From contig NC_092589.1 of assembly GCF_047663525.1 (NCBI RefSeq), forward strand, positions 24,363,001 through 24,427,000: a stretch of DNA of 64,000 nt, written 5' to 3'. The position numbers and the translations under genes are program-made. This document shows, piece by piece, positions 26,912-40,296 of this stretch (position 1 is its first letter; each line of letters starts with the position of its first letter). The stretch is from Anas platyrhynchos (taxonomy: Eukaryota > Chordata > Aves > Anseriformes > Anatidae). Below the pieces are notes generated by a model, which had not been told where the DNA came from, searched no databases, and saw nothing but the letters and a program-made list of their open reading frames with translations.

Positions 26912-29900
26912 CTAAGCAAAAAGAAGAAAAAGTGATGTCAGTTATACCATGATACAAGTAAACAAAATCCTTCCACTTTTTAAACAACATGCAAACATCT
27001 AAGTTCTCAGTAACAAAAAGTAATAAAATAACCCAAGGCACATTAGCAACAGAACTGCAATACTAAATAAACTATCCTCATCTTACCCAGGAAACATTCT
27101 ACATTTATATAATTGTATGCTGTATCTTGCAGAAAACTGTATTACTCTTCAGATACAATAAGAAATAAGATGTCAGAAGTAAAGAAATATTTACTTATCA
27201 CATTGGATAAGTAAAATAGAAGCTTGCATCAGCACCAATACACACAGAAGCTCCATTAGAGAAAATCAGGACTGGAAAAAATTTATTAGACATATGGAAA
27301 TAAAAGCTGGGAGACAGTAACGTATTACTGAAAGCAAGAAACGTCTGCAACATAAGAAACTGTTTTTATGAATTATAGAAGATAAGTTATAGAAAAGCTA
27401 CCAAAATGTCTAATCAACCAGAAGTCCAAATTTGTCTATATATTTTACTCTCTAGACCATATTCTCATTCTCAACTTCGCTACTGCTTCTCAGCCTGATT
27501 TACCACTTAGTTACAGCAGCATTTCAGAGAATGCTACCAAAGAGGTCAGTTTGATAGGAAGATGAGGATCATGACTGTTTCCACTCAAGACCTCCCTCCT
27601 CCTCTTTCTAGCACTACAACACTCACTTGGTCCCTAAGGACCAGGGGGAATGGGCTTAAGTTGCGCCAGGGGAGTTTTAGGTTGGATCTTAGGAAGAACT
27701 TCTTTACCGAAAGGGTTGTTAGACACTGGAACAGGCTGCCCAGGGAAGTGGTGGAGTCACCATCCCTGGAGATCTTTAAAAGACGTTTAGATGTAGAGCT
27801 TAGGGATATGGTTTAGTGGGGACTGTTAGTGTTAGGTCAGAGGTTGGACTCGATCTTGAGGTCTCTTCCAACCTAGAAATTCTGTGATTCTGTGACCATC
27901 TCCTCCCCAGTATTTGCTGACACTGCACCAACTGCAATCCAGCAAGCAAACTTTTCACAGTCCTCAAAATATCCGACAGGCTCCTGAATGGGTATTTTTT
28001 TTAAATTGTGGTTTCAAGGTTATAAACAAGAGAATAAGTAGTATTGTGACTGCTCAGCAAGGCAAATAAAATGGAACCCTAAAACAGGATAAAACAAGTT
28101 ACACAAAGTATGTCTTACTGAGGAATACCCAACCATTTTAAACAACTTTCTCATGTTCAGCTTCAAAGACCGTAGTCAATAAATGAAGGGATCTGCACTT
28201 CTTACAGGGAGTAGTCCAGTTGCCTGTCTCATTCAGGCTAGAGCTAGACATTATTTCTATCCTATGTAGTGAAAAAGGAAAGAACATTTAGTATTACCTT
28301 TTCCTAATAAGACTCCAGCCACCAGAGCTTTTTCATACGTAAGGCTTTCATTTTCCTGCCAATTCCTTTTTGCTGAATAGCGGCTAAAATGGAAGGCAGG
28401 CCACCAGTCCTTTCTGGAGTTCCACTCTTCCTTGATCCAGTCAAGATGCTTCTCAGAACTAAAAAAGGTAAAACAAAATATAGAAAAACTTCAATTGGGA
28501 TGAAATGATGAAAAGAAGGCGCTGAATTTTATGATCAGCATGCTGCAAGTCTCAGCAATTGCTAACAGACTGGTCTTATGCTGCAGACTGAAATATTAAT
28601 TGTAAACAGAAATGCCTTTATTTTTTTAATTAAAGTCCTTGGCAGCACTAGTGAGGCAGGAGGTATACTCAAACAGCCTTATTGAAAGTTGGCAGTAATG
28701 CAGACTATGGTGTGAAATCAAGTAAGTTTGACTCCTATGACAGTTTGTCAATAGTAACAAGACAGTTGATTCATGTCAACAAATTAGTAGTATGAATAGG
28801 TTTTTTTTTTAAAAAAAGGTTTGTGTTACCCTAGGCATACTCAAAGACTAACTTATCCTGAATACTTAATCCCAGTAACTCACATAACAAAGACTTTAAA
28901 CCAAGCATTTCAGAAATGTAAGCAACTTAGAATGAGAAAGTGATATTCCCCTAATATGACCAAGATGTCCTCTATATTTGAAGATACTCTGAAGTTGTGT
29001 CTTCAAGTAAAAAAAAAAAAAAAATGCAGGAAAAGTTCAAGTATTACGCCATTTTTGTTAACCGTATGCAATACTCCCAGCTTTAATCCATTAACTTCTG
29101 GACCTTAACAGCAGATGCTGTACTAAGAGGTAGAAGAAGCAATGAATCAGAAAAATGGGTCAAATGCAGTACTGAATTAATTTACTATAAATATATTTAA
29201 GACTTAAAAATAAAATCTTGTTTGTTGGGAAAAAAAGTCTAGACATTAGAGGCCTTCTGGGCATGGACTGCCTGGAGATGATTCCTTCTTAAATCAGAGT
29301 CCCTGTCTGGCAGCAGTGAGACATCAATCCCCAGGCTCAGCTTTTAAGAATACACTAGCTGCATTCTGTAACAGTTACCATCATCACACAGCAAAGGAAA
29401 ACACAGCACACCAGTCTGTACACTATATACCATGCCCCTATTGCAGCCCAGCAATTCTCAAACCACCTTCTAATAATGTATGCATAACAGAACAGAAGAT
29501 CAAACAAGTGTGTTTTTTTTTTTTCCTTTAAGTGTTTGAGCAGTTCCTTGTGCATAAGCACATAGCCTGGTAAAAACCTTTGTCAGGTGATGACAATACT
29601 GGAAACTTGAGAATTTCCTTTAGTAGTTTCTTCTTTTCTCCCAGTGAAAGCATAGTGAAGCCAAGCACTGCCACAGGATTCAGGTGAACTGACTCTTCCA
29701 TTCAACAGCATGGAAGATGAAGGCTACAAAGGGGGACTTTATCAATTTCCCAGAGATGAAGACCTCTAACTGACACACAAGTTTGGTTTTAGTATATTGT
29801 ATCAGAGATACCACACTTACATTACAATTTGTTTCACCTGTCTTGCCAAACAACTCCATGCTTTTACGTTTTCCTTTGTGCCAGCATAATCCAAGGCTGC

Positions 29901-32900
29901 AAAAATTACTTCTAGCCCCAGTCGACGTTTTTTTCGTTTCTCTGGGAAGAGATTAGGCCAATTAATGAATTAGATTAGAACTCATTAGTAAGCAACAAAT
30001 GAAATACTGTTCTCCATCCAGCCTTCCCACACATTGCTGCTTTCCCAATTACTGAGAGCTCCCCCATTATCTTCTGCTTTTTCCAAGAGAGAAAGTTAAG
30101 GAAGACTTCCTGAGTCTAGAGCATAACTCGTTAGAAAGATCCCCTCTCCCTACTCTCATCCTGCTCAAAAACTGCTGACTCAAGAGGCACACATAGGACT
30201 GCTCACTTAGCCCACACTGCCTTGCTTACAACAGTTGCTGCTGTTGTAATCAGAGCTACCAAGCTGGTGCTGGTGTTCAACATGTTCTTTCTACGGGAAG
30301 AGAACACAGTGCCCTGGAACACTTCAAGCCCTGAGATACCAAAACAAAGAATTTGGATTGATGTGAATAAAACAGGCATTTCACATCAGCAGCTAATGTA
30401 CCAGAGGTGTTCTAAAAATGACCTATCACAGCAGGTAAATGTAGGGAAAGTTATCTTTATCATTATAAATTCCTTCTTCAGAAATCAAATTGTCCACAAG
30501 AGCTACAAGAACTTAAAAAATATGTCATGCACAAACAGGAAAAGGGAGGGTTTAACCAAGAGGGTTTTTTCTTTCCAGAGAAAAAAAAGAACAATCTTGA
30601 TTCCATGACATTTCATCAATCTGCCAACTAGCTGAAACATACCAGCTTGCAAGAAAATATGCAGCTTGGAATGCAATCAATGCATGGAAATTAGAAGAAA
30701 ATTAGAAAAAATGGAAGTCTCCAAATTAGAAGACGTTTCTACCAGCCTGAAAATAAAACCTCCTCTGAGGAGGATCAAGATTTTGTTCTTTGATTGGTAA
30801 TGATAAAAGAAGGCATAGGTCCGTCTCAATTCCTCCAGAAGAGAAATAAGAAATGTCATGGAGGAAATGGCAAGCCTGGCATTCAGACCAGTGTACCACA
30901 AAAAAAAATATTTTTGAGATCCTGGCTGTGCATTACAACATACTGCTCTGATCAGCCTTTAGACTTAGAAAGGTATTTGCTTACACAAGTTTGTAAGTGC
31001 CTACTGACTCATATGCATTAAAGTTTCCTATAATCAGAAAGTCAGGTTTGGGGTTTTTCTTTTAATAAACAGAACTACTTTAGTAAGTACAAAGAAGGCT
31101 GCAGAACAATTTCATATCATTCTAGATTAACAAAATCAAAAAGAACAAATATATTTAAAGACTTACTTGATTTTTGAAGCATGATATTAAAGTCTATCAT
31201 TAGTTCATGAGAGGGAACAATATCATGCAAGATCTGAAACAAAAAACAGATAGATTATTTCAATGTGAAACCTTCAAGACTACTGCCTCATCAAGAGAAG
31301 CACTAACATCGGAGTTTTGGGTGTCTTAGGTAGGAAAATTAAGCGATCTGGTACCCAAGTGTCTTGATACTAAGAATGATGATCAAGGGCTATTTTGCAT
31401 GTCTTTGACACAACACTAACACAACGCTAAAAACTGCTGTGAAAATGGAATTTTAAACATACAGACTGCAGTTTAAAAGCCTAAACTTAATGAAGCTTTT
31501 CTTTGAAGTATTTGCCCTAACAAAAGCGTTTTAGTGCCATCAAGTGGCAGAAGAGATTGAAAACCATTGTTGGAAAGAAGTTAACAAGATCAATAAGCAA
31601 AGACAGTGAAAGTGGGAATTTAAAAACAACTCTGCAAAAGCTTAATGCAGCAAGGCCTTATCTGCCACCCAGCAGAAGTGAACTTCTACTGCAGCTTAAA
31701 TGAACGGCTAATTGAAAATAATGCAACTAACTGCTAGACAGGATCAATATGTGAAAAAAAACAAACGTCTAATAACTTCTTGAATATTGTAAAGATCAAA
31801 CTACAACAAAAAAATCGATATATGTTGTCTACACGCACCTTCAGAGACATGTAAACATGCACTCTGAGCTCATTTCTGCCCCAAGTTACAGGATGCATCA
31901 ATCATACAGGTAGAACAAAGACCTGAATACGAAGATGGTAAGGGATACTGTTTGCTCCACCCATCAGCACCCCTCCCACTAGCTTTCCTCTAACCCTCTA
32001 CTTTCCATAAAGAAGAAGGTAAGGTAAATACTGTAACAGAAGACAACTGAACTGTCAGACCACCACGTAACACAAATGACCATGGGCTGTATTCACTATT
32101 TAATATATACCTTGAGTGCAGATACGAGTGATTTCTTTGATGCGCCGTGTCTCTTTAGGAACTGATAGAAGTAAACGTGAGCATTGGGATTAGATGGAAA
32201 CTTTGAGTTGTAGGCATATTCACTTAATACTTCGCGAGCTTCCTGGTGGTCTCCATAGAACTCCAACAACTACAAGAAGTTAAGTTCATCATTAGCTTGC
32301 CACGTTACCAATCAAACTTTTACAACTCATTTTGGGCTGCCATAGAATTATGCGATAGCATGGTCTGTGTCTAATAATGCAGCAGATTAGATGTAACACC
32401 AGCATATTTTAATTTTACTGGTTACTCTTATCACAGGTAACCAAAAAACCGCACATAAAGGAAAAGGAGAAAAAAATTACATAGGAGAAAATTATATCAA
32501 CGCTTCTTTGATTGTTAAAGAATTACCATTACTGTTCACTGGAAAAAGACATAGAAGCAGCCTGCCATGTCTTTGAAGAGAACTCAGTGACAGAGCTTGG
32601 CAGCTGTCAGCACCCAGTAAAATTCCAGAAGAAATACTCAAAGAACTCAGAGCTTATCTGCATTTAGAAAAAGTAGATCTTCTCAAAGTGATTTTAAGAT
32701 TAACTTTATTTCTTAGTTACAACTTCTAAGAAGATATTTGAAAAACAGGACTGCATGTTCGGCGTCCAAGATCTAGCACAGCAAGAAAAACATTGCCCTG
32801 CCAAAAAGAGAACTTGCTTTCAGGAATTTAAACAAAGCAGCTGTGCTCCTATTTCTCTGCTAGCACCATGAAAACAGAACACGCAAGCTGGTTGTCTTTC

Positions 32901-35900
32901 TTTTTCCTGGCAATGCAGAAATAAAGTCCTTTTTGTATTCTATGGAGGCTCTGCAGCCCTACCAGGAGCAAACACTCCAAATCAAAGCTAGTGAGGTACT
33001 ATGTACTATGTGTTTTTAGAAAAAAAACTTCACTGTCACTCACCCACACACATGAAACTAAACTGCAGACAGACATCTTAATGAAAATTAGACAGGGAAA
33101 CACAAAAGGAAGATGATCTGCAAAACATGCTCTTACATCCACATAGGATTTCACGAAGAGATCCCAAACTCCAGGTATTTTGATGATCTCCTTTAAGCTC
33201 ATTGCTGCCTTCCGAAAGCAACTGTGCATTTCCCGTTCAACAGACGAGTCTTCAAGTCCTTCCTTCTCTAGGAAAACAGGAAAGAATGCCAGAATTAACT
33301 TTGCTAATCAAGAGAGTTCTTGAAGTGCTGTACCTACAAGACAAACATTTTGCTAAGCAAGGACTCCAGTCAAAGTTTTTAAGAAAAAAAGGACTCAGTT
33401 GCACCAGTATCGAAACAAGAATTTTTCATTGCTCTTCACTTCAGTTGAATTGATTGAATTTACAATCAATTTGTGGGGCATAGCAGGCAGTGTTCCAAGA
33501 CAAGAACACTACCAGCACAAAGAGTTTAAACCAACAATACTTAGTTTCAGAGAAACAAGCAGAGATCCAGCCATACAGCCAAGCACGTATATGCAAAATT
33601 AGGCACCACACACACATAGCAGCCTACATATCTTTACCTTTAGAAAAAGGGAAAACTCAAATACGGGTTTTGGGAGCTTTTGTTAGCACTCAATTCTAGC
33701 AGCAGTAAAGTACTGATGCAAGGATGAAGAAGTCACTGCTATAGGTGAATACATTCCTTTGATGTTTCTTTTAGGTGATGTTGGCTGGATATAAGAACTG
33801 TGATTCGGGGTAAAAGCATTGCTTTGTTTGAGAATAGCATTTCAGGACACTAGAAAAGTGCACGAGTGTTCTGTTTTGGCACCACCAATGTTGCTGGTAC
33901 AGAATTACAATCCACACCCTCAGCTTTTGAAACCTAGCATCTCACCTTGGTGCCTTCATATGTAGACACAGACAGAAGAGCAGCCCACATGGAAATGCTG
34001 CTGCTGCAAACACCAGAACAAGGAAGTTGAAGTTCACAGCTCAATACAAAAACAGTACTAGGACTTACCATACTCTAAGAGGGTGTTCTTCTGCTTGGAC
34101 CAGCTATAGTAGTCCAGCAGTCCCCTGTAAGCCTGAACCAGTTTCATCTCTTTATCCTGAGCAGTTGTTTGTTCTCCAAACCTCCAGCTTTCCGCCAGGG
34201 ACAGGTTTTGGTACGCTTCATCTATCAGTCCATTACAAAGGAGATGGAAGGCATGCTCTAAACAAACCTGCAATTCAAACAGTCCATACCACAGTGTTTC
34301 ACATCAAGAATGGAGAGAACCTCAGCAAAGATCTACACAGATGTGCAGGGCAAGAACAGAGACTTATTACTGACACCCATGTAAAAATATTGCAAACATA
34401 GTAAAACATTTTAATTAGAAGCATGTTTTACACATTGTTTTTCAAACAGTATCTTTACAAGGAACTTTGGAGAAAAATGCAAGAAGGGGAGAATATGGGT
34501 GCCACTGCGGGACAGAGAGGTGCATCAAGAACCTAAGTCATTTTCCTGTCAGAAGGTGCTGGAGAAAGATTATTAATCAAAAGCATATCTGACATACAAA
34601 GATGCATCCCTGGGAGGGAAAAGGGCTTAAGCTCTTGAAATCTGTGTGGCAGGAAGTCATCATTCAAGTGGTAAACATTCAGCAGTACTTACCAGGGCAG
34701 CAAAAAGCAGCTGTCTCAAAAACCTACACTGCCATTAACAAGTGCTCTACCTATTTTAGAAGGCCTAGAAATGACCTGAGGAAAACCAGTTGGGTTACAC
34801 TTGGTAGCCTATTCAGTTTGTTACCCAACTGCAAAATACCTAAAAGATGGATGTTCTAGCACCCTATCATGTTGATTAGGCACTAAATCAAAGTCTGAGC
34901 CTTCAGTTGGCTCTAGTAAACTCTTGTACAGAACTTTCCTTGGAGGCCTTGAACAAATACAACAGAATGAAAGAGAGAAGCATTGACACAAATGAGAAAC
35001 AGTCAAGAAAACCAGAACAGCAGCAGTTTGAATACACCATCATAGGAAAAGAACTATAGCTGGGTGACACAGGGGCCACAGAATAATGCTTAGTGTTTTA
35101 TACACAGATTAGGTACTTGGAAAATGAGCAGATATTGATGGCAAAATTTAACTACAACTGTAGTCAGGAGCACAGTGGCCAAATTAACGACTGGACACAA
35201 GATTTCACAGGTGTTAATGTGCAATTAGACGTTAACAGGCCACACATGTAAATGAATTCAACAGTTTTAAATTAAGAATAACTGCAGAATCTAGGCACTA
35301 CTAAAGACTGACATATGTACCTATGATCAAATACATAGATCAAATTAGAAGTGATCAGCTATAGAATAGCCCTTGAAATATCATGCAACTGGTAACTCAA
35401 ACGTACCATCTTTTTTGGCACTATTATCAACAACATTGAGAGAGCGCTTTCAGTGATAGTAATACTCAAGTAAACATTCAGGTAAACGTGTGGAAAATCA
35501 TCAAGATTGCATTAAGTACACTCACCTTCAAATACCTTTTTACTCCTAAAGTTTTCATCTGTTCCATGAAAGAGTTGAACTCTCCTATGCTGCCACGTGA
35601 ATGGTTGCACAAAATTTCTGTTCCTACTCTCCAAATAATCTGGGGAAAAAAGATTCAAAATAACCTTAGTATAAAAATGGGATCAGTCACCATATGCATA
35701 TGTATAATCTTATCAAACTTGTAGCAACTGTAGCATATGCATAAAATGTACATTTGAATTGCAAATAAAAGATGAGTACTAAGTGTTGTCTACTGGTATT
35801 GTTACCTACATATTAATCTAGCATTGTTATTTATTTTTTCAACTGACATTCCATGGGTGCTTCGCAATTACTCATTATAAATACAGCACTTCAGTAAAGC

Positions 35901-37715
35901 TTATGAAAACTGTATCTGTTAAAAGGCTTCCCCTCCTCTTACTAAAAGCAGTATGTTTCAGAGTTATTGAAAACTTCTGTTTTCCTTTAACGTTTTCCCA
36001 CAGAGATGTAAGGTACACAGCTCTTCAGACTTATCAATACAGATCATTTCCAATCAGATGTAGCTTTCCCACCTACATGCATTTGTTTTCAAGGTCTGCA
36101 TACAAAACATAAACAAATCAAATTAGTTTATTTATCAACTCTGCTTGATCCCCTTCCTCCTGCTTCTATCCCAATACCTGGTTGAGTTTTGAAAGCACTG
36201 GAAAAGCTAGCAGAGGCGTCAATGAGCCACTAACTTTCAAATAGATTCTGATTGATGGCATGCTATTTGAAAACTAATTTAATAAGGGACTAATTTAATT
36301 TATGAACATTTTCTAAGTTTTCAGCTCTTACCACTTTTTAATAAACTTATGATTAGCTTGCTAAGACAAATGGTGGTCTGAAGATGACAAATGCTTCTTG
36401 CAAGTATTTTTTCTCAACTGCAAAAAAACCTCTGATAAGGGACACGGACTTACCTCTGAGGGACCCATGTATTCTACGGAATAGTCTTTCTCTATTGACT
36501 CAATGTAGAAGGTTAGAAACTCTGCAGCTCTTTTCCACTGCTTCTGTAATATGGCATCCTGAATGTAACTTAAACATACTTCCTTGCTCTTCTTGAAGCT
36601 TGATTTGTGTTCGTGGGAAGATGCTAAACAAGTCAAAACACAAACAAAGTGAACCAAACCCACTATTACTTTTTACTCAGATAACATACCTGCTATTTTA
36701 GCTCTCTTATATGATCTCTCTCAGACACTACATAGAGTCATCTTAAGCTACATAGTCTTGATGTTAAACACACCTATTTTCTGCAGTAGTAAAGACGGCA
36801 ACAGCTAGAAATATGAAATGATTTATTCCGCACACAGAATGCAACTGAAGGCACTTAAAACAGCAAAGCACCAACATCACATATTATTGCCCCACCAGAC
36901 TTAGAAGGCCACAGTGCTTTGATAACTTCACAGTATGTTTTGCTATATTTTGGGGACCTCTCTCTTCAGTAATTTATTGTCAGCTGAGCTTAAGGCTCCA
37001 GCACACTGATGATTCATACACACACATGCAAACAGGCCGTTCCAGAACTAACAGTTAAATAATCCCCGCTATAAACACAAATACACTTAGAGAATTATTC
37101 TCTGAAGCACGAGCGTGGAAGGAGGCCGCTTACTCTGTTTACATGGACACTGCTTCAAATTCTGTTATGGCACAAAACTGAATTCTTGTTCCCACATTTG
37201 TTTCGAGCTTACAGCTGTGTGATAGCTGCACACTACAGTCCAACACACCCCCACACCAAAACCCATGCCACAGGAGCCTTCTTCATCAAACCCACCCCCT
37301 ACCTGAATGCTGTAGGAGAAGGAGTAACTCCAGTACTGGCTCACAGCACTTTTAATACAGCGCATTCTACAGAACTACCTCTAATTAACCTACAGTATTG
37401 TATGGTGTGGTCTTCATGCATATTTCTAACTTGACGGGTTTTAAATCCTTTGAAAACAGAACCCATAAGGAACACCCGTGGCTCAGAGGCCGCCAGCGGG
37501 GTGTGCCAGCAGCAGCACGGAAGCTGCACAGACCCGCAGCGCCCCAGGGAAGGAGGTCGGGGGGCTGCGACAGCACACAGCGGGAGAACAGGAGGCGGCG
37601 GAGGCCGGCCCGTTCCGTCCCGGCCCTTACCGGCTCGGTAGAAGTGCTGCGGCAGGCAGGGCAGGTGCAGGGCCGGCAGCAGGGCGCTGCCCGCCTCAGC
37701 CACCAAGCCGTCCAT
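26790..37715 (-). CDS. TAF1A: TAF1A, RNA polymerase I factor SL1/TIF-IB subunit A (complete gene, ten coding exons)
   Basis: The spliced product is 442 residues; human TAF1A is about 450. It is a subunit of the SL1/TIF-IB complex, which with TBP and the other TAF1 proteins selects the ribosomal RNA promoter for RNA polymerase I in the nucleolus. Recognisable stretches include [83 protein letters not shown] and [14 protein letters not shown]. The protein is expected to be mostly helical with TPR-like repeats. All junctions follow GT/AG and phases close. The N-terminus differs from mammals; the chosen ATG lies in a strong GCGCCATGG context and is the only ATG in frame in exon 1. Confidence 0.96.
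27640..27896 (+). mobile_element. CR1 LINE 3' end with ORF2 C-terminus
   Basis: Encodes the CR1 reverse transcriptase C-terminal end [20 protein letters not shown] and [18 protein letters not shown] with stop at about 27814-27816. The 3' tail GGTTGGACTCGATCTTGAGG, CTCTTCCAACCTAGAAATTC follows and the typical octamer repeat ATTCTGTG x2 ends it. It lies in the TAF1A intron between coding exons 9 and 10, opposite in strand to the gene. The reading frame is intact in this piece, suggesting a fairly young insertion. Confidence 0.9.
28298..28458 (-). CDS. TAF1A: TAF1A coding exon 9
   Basis: Encodes [36 protein letters not shown] and [12 protein letters not shown], the most recognisable C-terminal block of the family. 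Acceptor CTTTTTTAG, donor GTAATA, phase 2 in and 1 out. Confidence 0.95.
29821..29941 (-). CDS. TAF1A: TAF1A coding exon 8
   Basis: Encodes [20 protein letters not shown] and [14 protein letters not shown]. The Lys/Arg cluster at its start may be a nuclear or nucleolar localisation signal (inference). Acceptor CTTCCCAG, donor GTAAGT, two bases carried over. Confidence 0.94.
31167..31233 (-). CDS. TAF1A: TAF1A coding exon 7
   Basis: Short 67-bp exon encoding [20 protein letters not shown] and KS, matching the family stretch ILYQIVPSHKLMLEF. Acceptor GTTTCAG, donor GTAAGT. It is only 22 codons and was located by homology. Confidence 0.94.
32111..32269 (-). CDS. TAF1A: TAF1A coding exon 6
   Basis: Encodes [20 protein letters not shown] and [19 protein letters not shown], 53 codons. 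Acceptor CTTCTTGTAG, donor GTATAT, phase 0 on both sides. Confidence 0.95.
33137..33267 (-). CDS. TAF1A: TAF1A coding exon 5
   Basis: Encodes an acidic opening ([11 protein letters not shown]) and the conserved [16 protein letters not shown]. Acceptor TTTTCCTAG, donor GTAAGAG directly after the GAT codon, phase 1 in and 0 out. Confidence 0.94.
34069..34267 (-). CDS. TAF1A: TAF1A coding exon 4
   Basis: Encodes [20 protein letters not shown] and [20 protein letters not shown]-like helices. Acceptor TTGAATTGCAG, donor GTAAGT, phase 0 in and 1 out. Confidence 0.95.
35526..35639 (-). CDS. TAF1A: TAF1A coding exon 3
   Basis: Starts [13 protein letters not shown], matching the family motif IIWKLGSEIL, and ends KRYLK. 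Acceptor TTTTTTCCCCAG, donor GTGAGT; 114 bp, 38 codons, phase 0 on both sides. Confidence 0.95.
36454..36623 (-). CDS. TAF1A: TAF1A coding exon 2
   Basis: Encodes residues 29-85, including [20 protein letters not shown], a well conserved helix pair. Acceptor CTTGTTTAG, donor GTAAGT, phase 1 in and 0 out. Confidence 0.95.
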
Positions 37716-38020
37716 GGCGCCGGCTACAACGGGCAGAGCCCCTGGGCGGCCGCCATCTTTGACCCTGGCAGGGGAGGGGCGGCACTGACCCCGGCTACTG
37801 GCCACGGCTCGTCCTAGCCGGCCCAGCCAAGCCCAGCTGCTGCAGAGGTACAGCCCTCAGGGCTCGTTGTCACAGCCACCGCGCCATCGCGAGCAGCTCT
37901 CGGCTCCCAGAGCGTGTAGGGCACCGGCATAACCCGCCGAGGTGCCGCATGCGCCCTGAAGGCGGCGGCGTCACCGCCATGATGAGACCGCCCCGGGCGC
38001 CTGCGTAGTGAAATGGCCGC
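37480..38020. promoter_or_regulatory. TAF1A: CpG-rich promoter region of TAF1A
   Basis: Marked rise in CG dinucleotides around the TAF1A first exon, against AT-rich surroundings. No TATA box was seen at a fitting distance. It is a typical housekeeping promoter; the transcription start site cannot be placed from sequence. Confidence 0.75.
37631..37715 (-). CDS. TAF1A: TAF1A coding exon 1
   Basis: Starts [19 protein letters not shown] and ends at RAG with donor GTAAGG, one base carried over. It lies in a CpG-rich segment. The short N-terminus is not obviously similar to the acidic N-terminus of mammalian TAF1A, so the identity rests on the splice phase and downstream exons. Confidence 0.85.
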
Positions 38021-39338
38021 CGGTAACCGGCCGTGTGCTGGGGCACCCCACGCGTGGGGTATCCTAAACCTGTGATATCCCAAAACATGGGGCGTTCAGA
38101 TCCGCGTTTGGTTTTACAAGCGAGTCCGTCCAGCCCCCGTGCCCACCTCCGCCCTCCTTCCCTCCCCTAAAACTCAGCCACGTGAGGATGAGTAAATAAT
38201 AAAGTACACAGCAAGCTGGCTCAGGTTAAAGGTTCCCCTCACCCAGCATCCTGGTTCAGCTGTAATCAGTAACAGATGGCAAGAGGAAAAATACCAGGCA
38301 GAGCAGCCGTCTGTGGTGTCTAAATATTTAACCTCAGTATCGTACCTTAATATGACATTTAATAAATCAGGGGGAGGCCGCAGATGTGTCCCTTTACTGC
38401 TATTTTTCTTAAAGCTGTGTTCTTCCTGTTTTTGACAACAATTTCAGTTCATAAATATTCTGTTTTATTTGTTGATAGCTAACTTGACCATAAACTGTCT
38501 TTGTTCTGTAGCACAACTTCTTAACCAGTGTCATCTTCTTTGTCTATCCTTCACAATTTGCCCTTCCTATCCGTGTCTCACTGATCACTGGTGTATCAAA
38601 GTGTGGCATCACATCCTATTACACTGCATTAATTCACCTTATACTACTACGCTAATTTCACTATCCAGCTTGCCCACAATTCATTTCTCAGATGTGTGTA
38701 GAAGCATGTTTACATTTGGCTTGCTAATTTTTATCTTCTTTTGCCACTCATGAGTCTTTGCTGATTGTTATGTGAACACTGCCAATGGATCTTGTCAATA
38801 AATATTAGTTATTAGTTTGATAGATACCTTTGTGCAGGAAAATTGCTTTGCAAATGTAGACACACACAAACCTTTACATTCCCCATAGTTAACGGAACAC
38901 TTGTACTGGAATACACGCGTTTCCAATGTTGGGGTTGAAGGCTGAAGCAAATTTTGCCTGAAATACCTAAAATGAAGAGAAATATTTCTCTTTTACATCA
39001 TGCATTGGGGAAAGCTGTGGGTACCTTGTTACTATGAAATACTTGAAGTTGTAGGAAATGCTACATGGTTGCAGTGATTAGACTCATGTATACATACTGA
39101 CTGCAAGCTACCAATTATTGCACAATAAAGGCAATGACTTATGCAAGAAGTATGTGATCTTGTTTCTTTTCACATCTCCCTTTCTTGCCCTTGCCTTTAT
39201 GACTACAGACACCGTTACCTTTATCTTGGTCTTTTACTAAAGATAAGCTTGATAACCTTTACTGACACCTAATTATCCAACAGCTCTGCCTTCACAAGCA
39301 AGTGGACCAAATGACCAGGCTGGAAATTACGTCAAGAA

Positions 39339-39360
39339 ATAATAATAATAATAATAATAT
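39339..39360. repeat. (AAT)n microsatellite, about 7 copies
   Basis: AATAATAAT run without interruption. Confidence 0.95.
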
Positions 39361-40296
39361 CAAGGGAAAAATCACTCGTCTTTCATTCATCTGGTTGTTA
39401 TAAAACGTAACTTGAATATACTTATTCCATATACAGTAGTGTTTTACAATCTTATAATTTTGTTATGTTTTTACTCCATTGTTCCTTGGTACAGCTTATG
39501 TTTGTATTTCTATGGTTATGTTAGGAGTTAAGCATTCTTATGAGGTATTTTTCAAGAGAAGTACAGCTAACAACTCAGGCTGTTTGCAAGTTGTGATAAA
39601 ACTGAAATCTAAGCTTCACAAGTTAGGCTTTCCTAGAGCTTTCATCAGGCAGTACTAGCAATGACAAGTAGGTACCATCTCTTTTACAGAACGTGAACTA
39701 CAAAAATTTCAAACAAATTCAAATTTCAAAAATGTCAACAAAAATGTCAAACACAATTCCAAAGCTTTTTTATAAGGTAATTAAAATAATAAATTGCTGT
39801 AGGTGGAGGGTGAAAATAGAATGGTTATATTTTTCTCAGAGATGATGTAGCATCATCTAACTAAGCCTAGCATCATGTAGCTAAGTATCATCCAACTCAG
39901 CTTAGATCTCAGATCCCATTTGGTGAGGCTGTAGAAATAAGTGTGTGTAAACTAAAAATCAATAATTGTGATGATACGGTAAAAACATGAGTGGTATCTC
40001 TAATGCAATTAGCAGTGGTGATTGCAAACTCTTGTGATGGGAGCTGACAATAAGTGCAGCAGTACAATCAACTGTTCCTTCAGCAGTTGCAGAACAAATC
40101 CCCAATAGCTAATGTTAAGTGTGCTTGCGGATATATCATTAGAAGAGGTTCTTAAAAACAAGGAAAGCCAACTTAGTTGTCTGGAGTTGCTCTTTGACAT
40201 GCACGAAAAAACAGAGTCCTTCACCTTAACATCAGTTCTGCCAAACACCTGTTCATTTTTGGAGCAGCTTCAGCATTTGCCCTTTGGAAAGTGTTT

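Noticed and set aside
37716-37805. In-frame extension of TAF1A upstream of its ATG
   Set aside because: The extension would start at GTG (37805), and the ATG at 37715 has a strong context.
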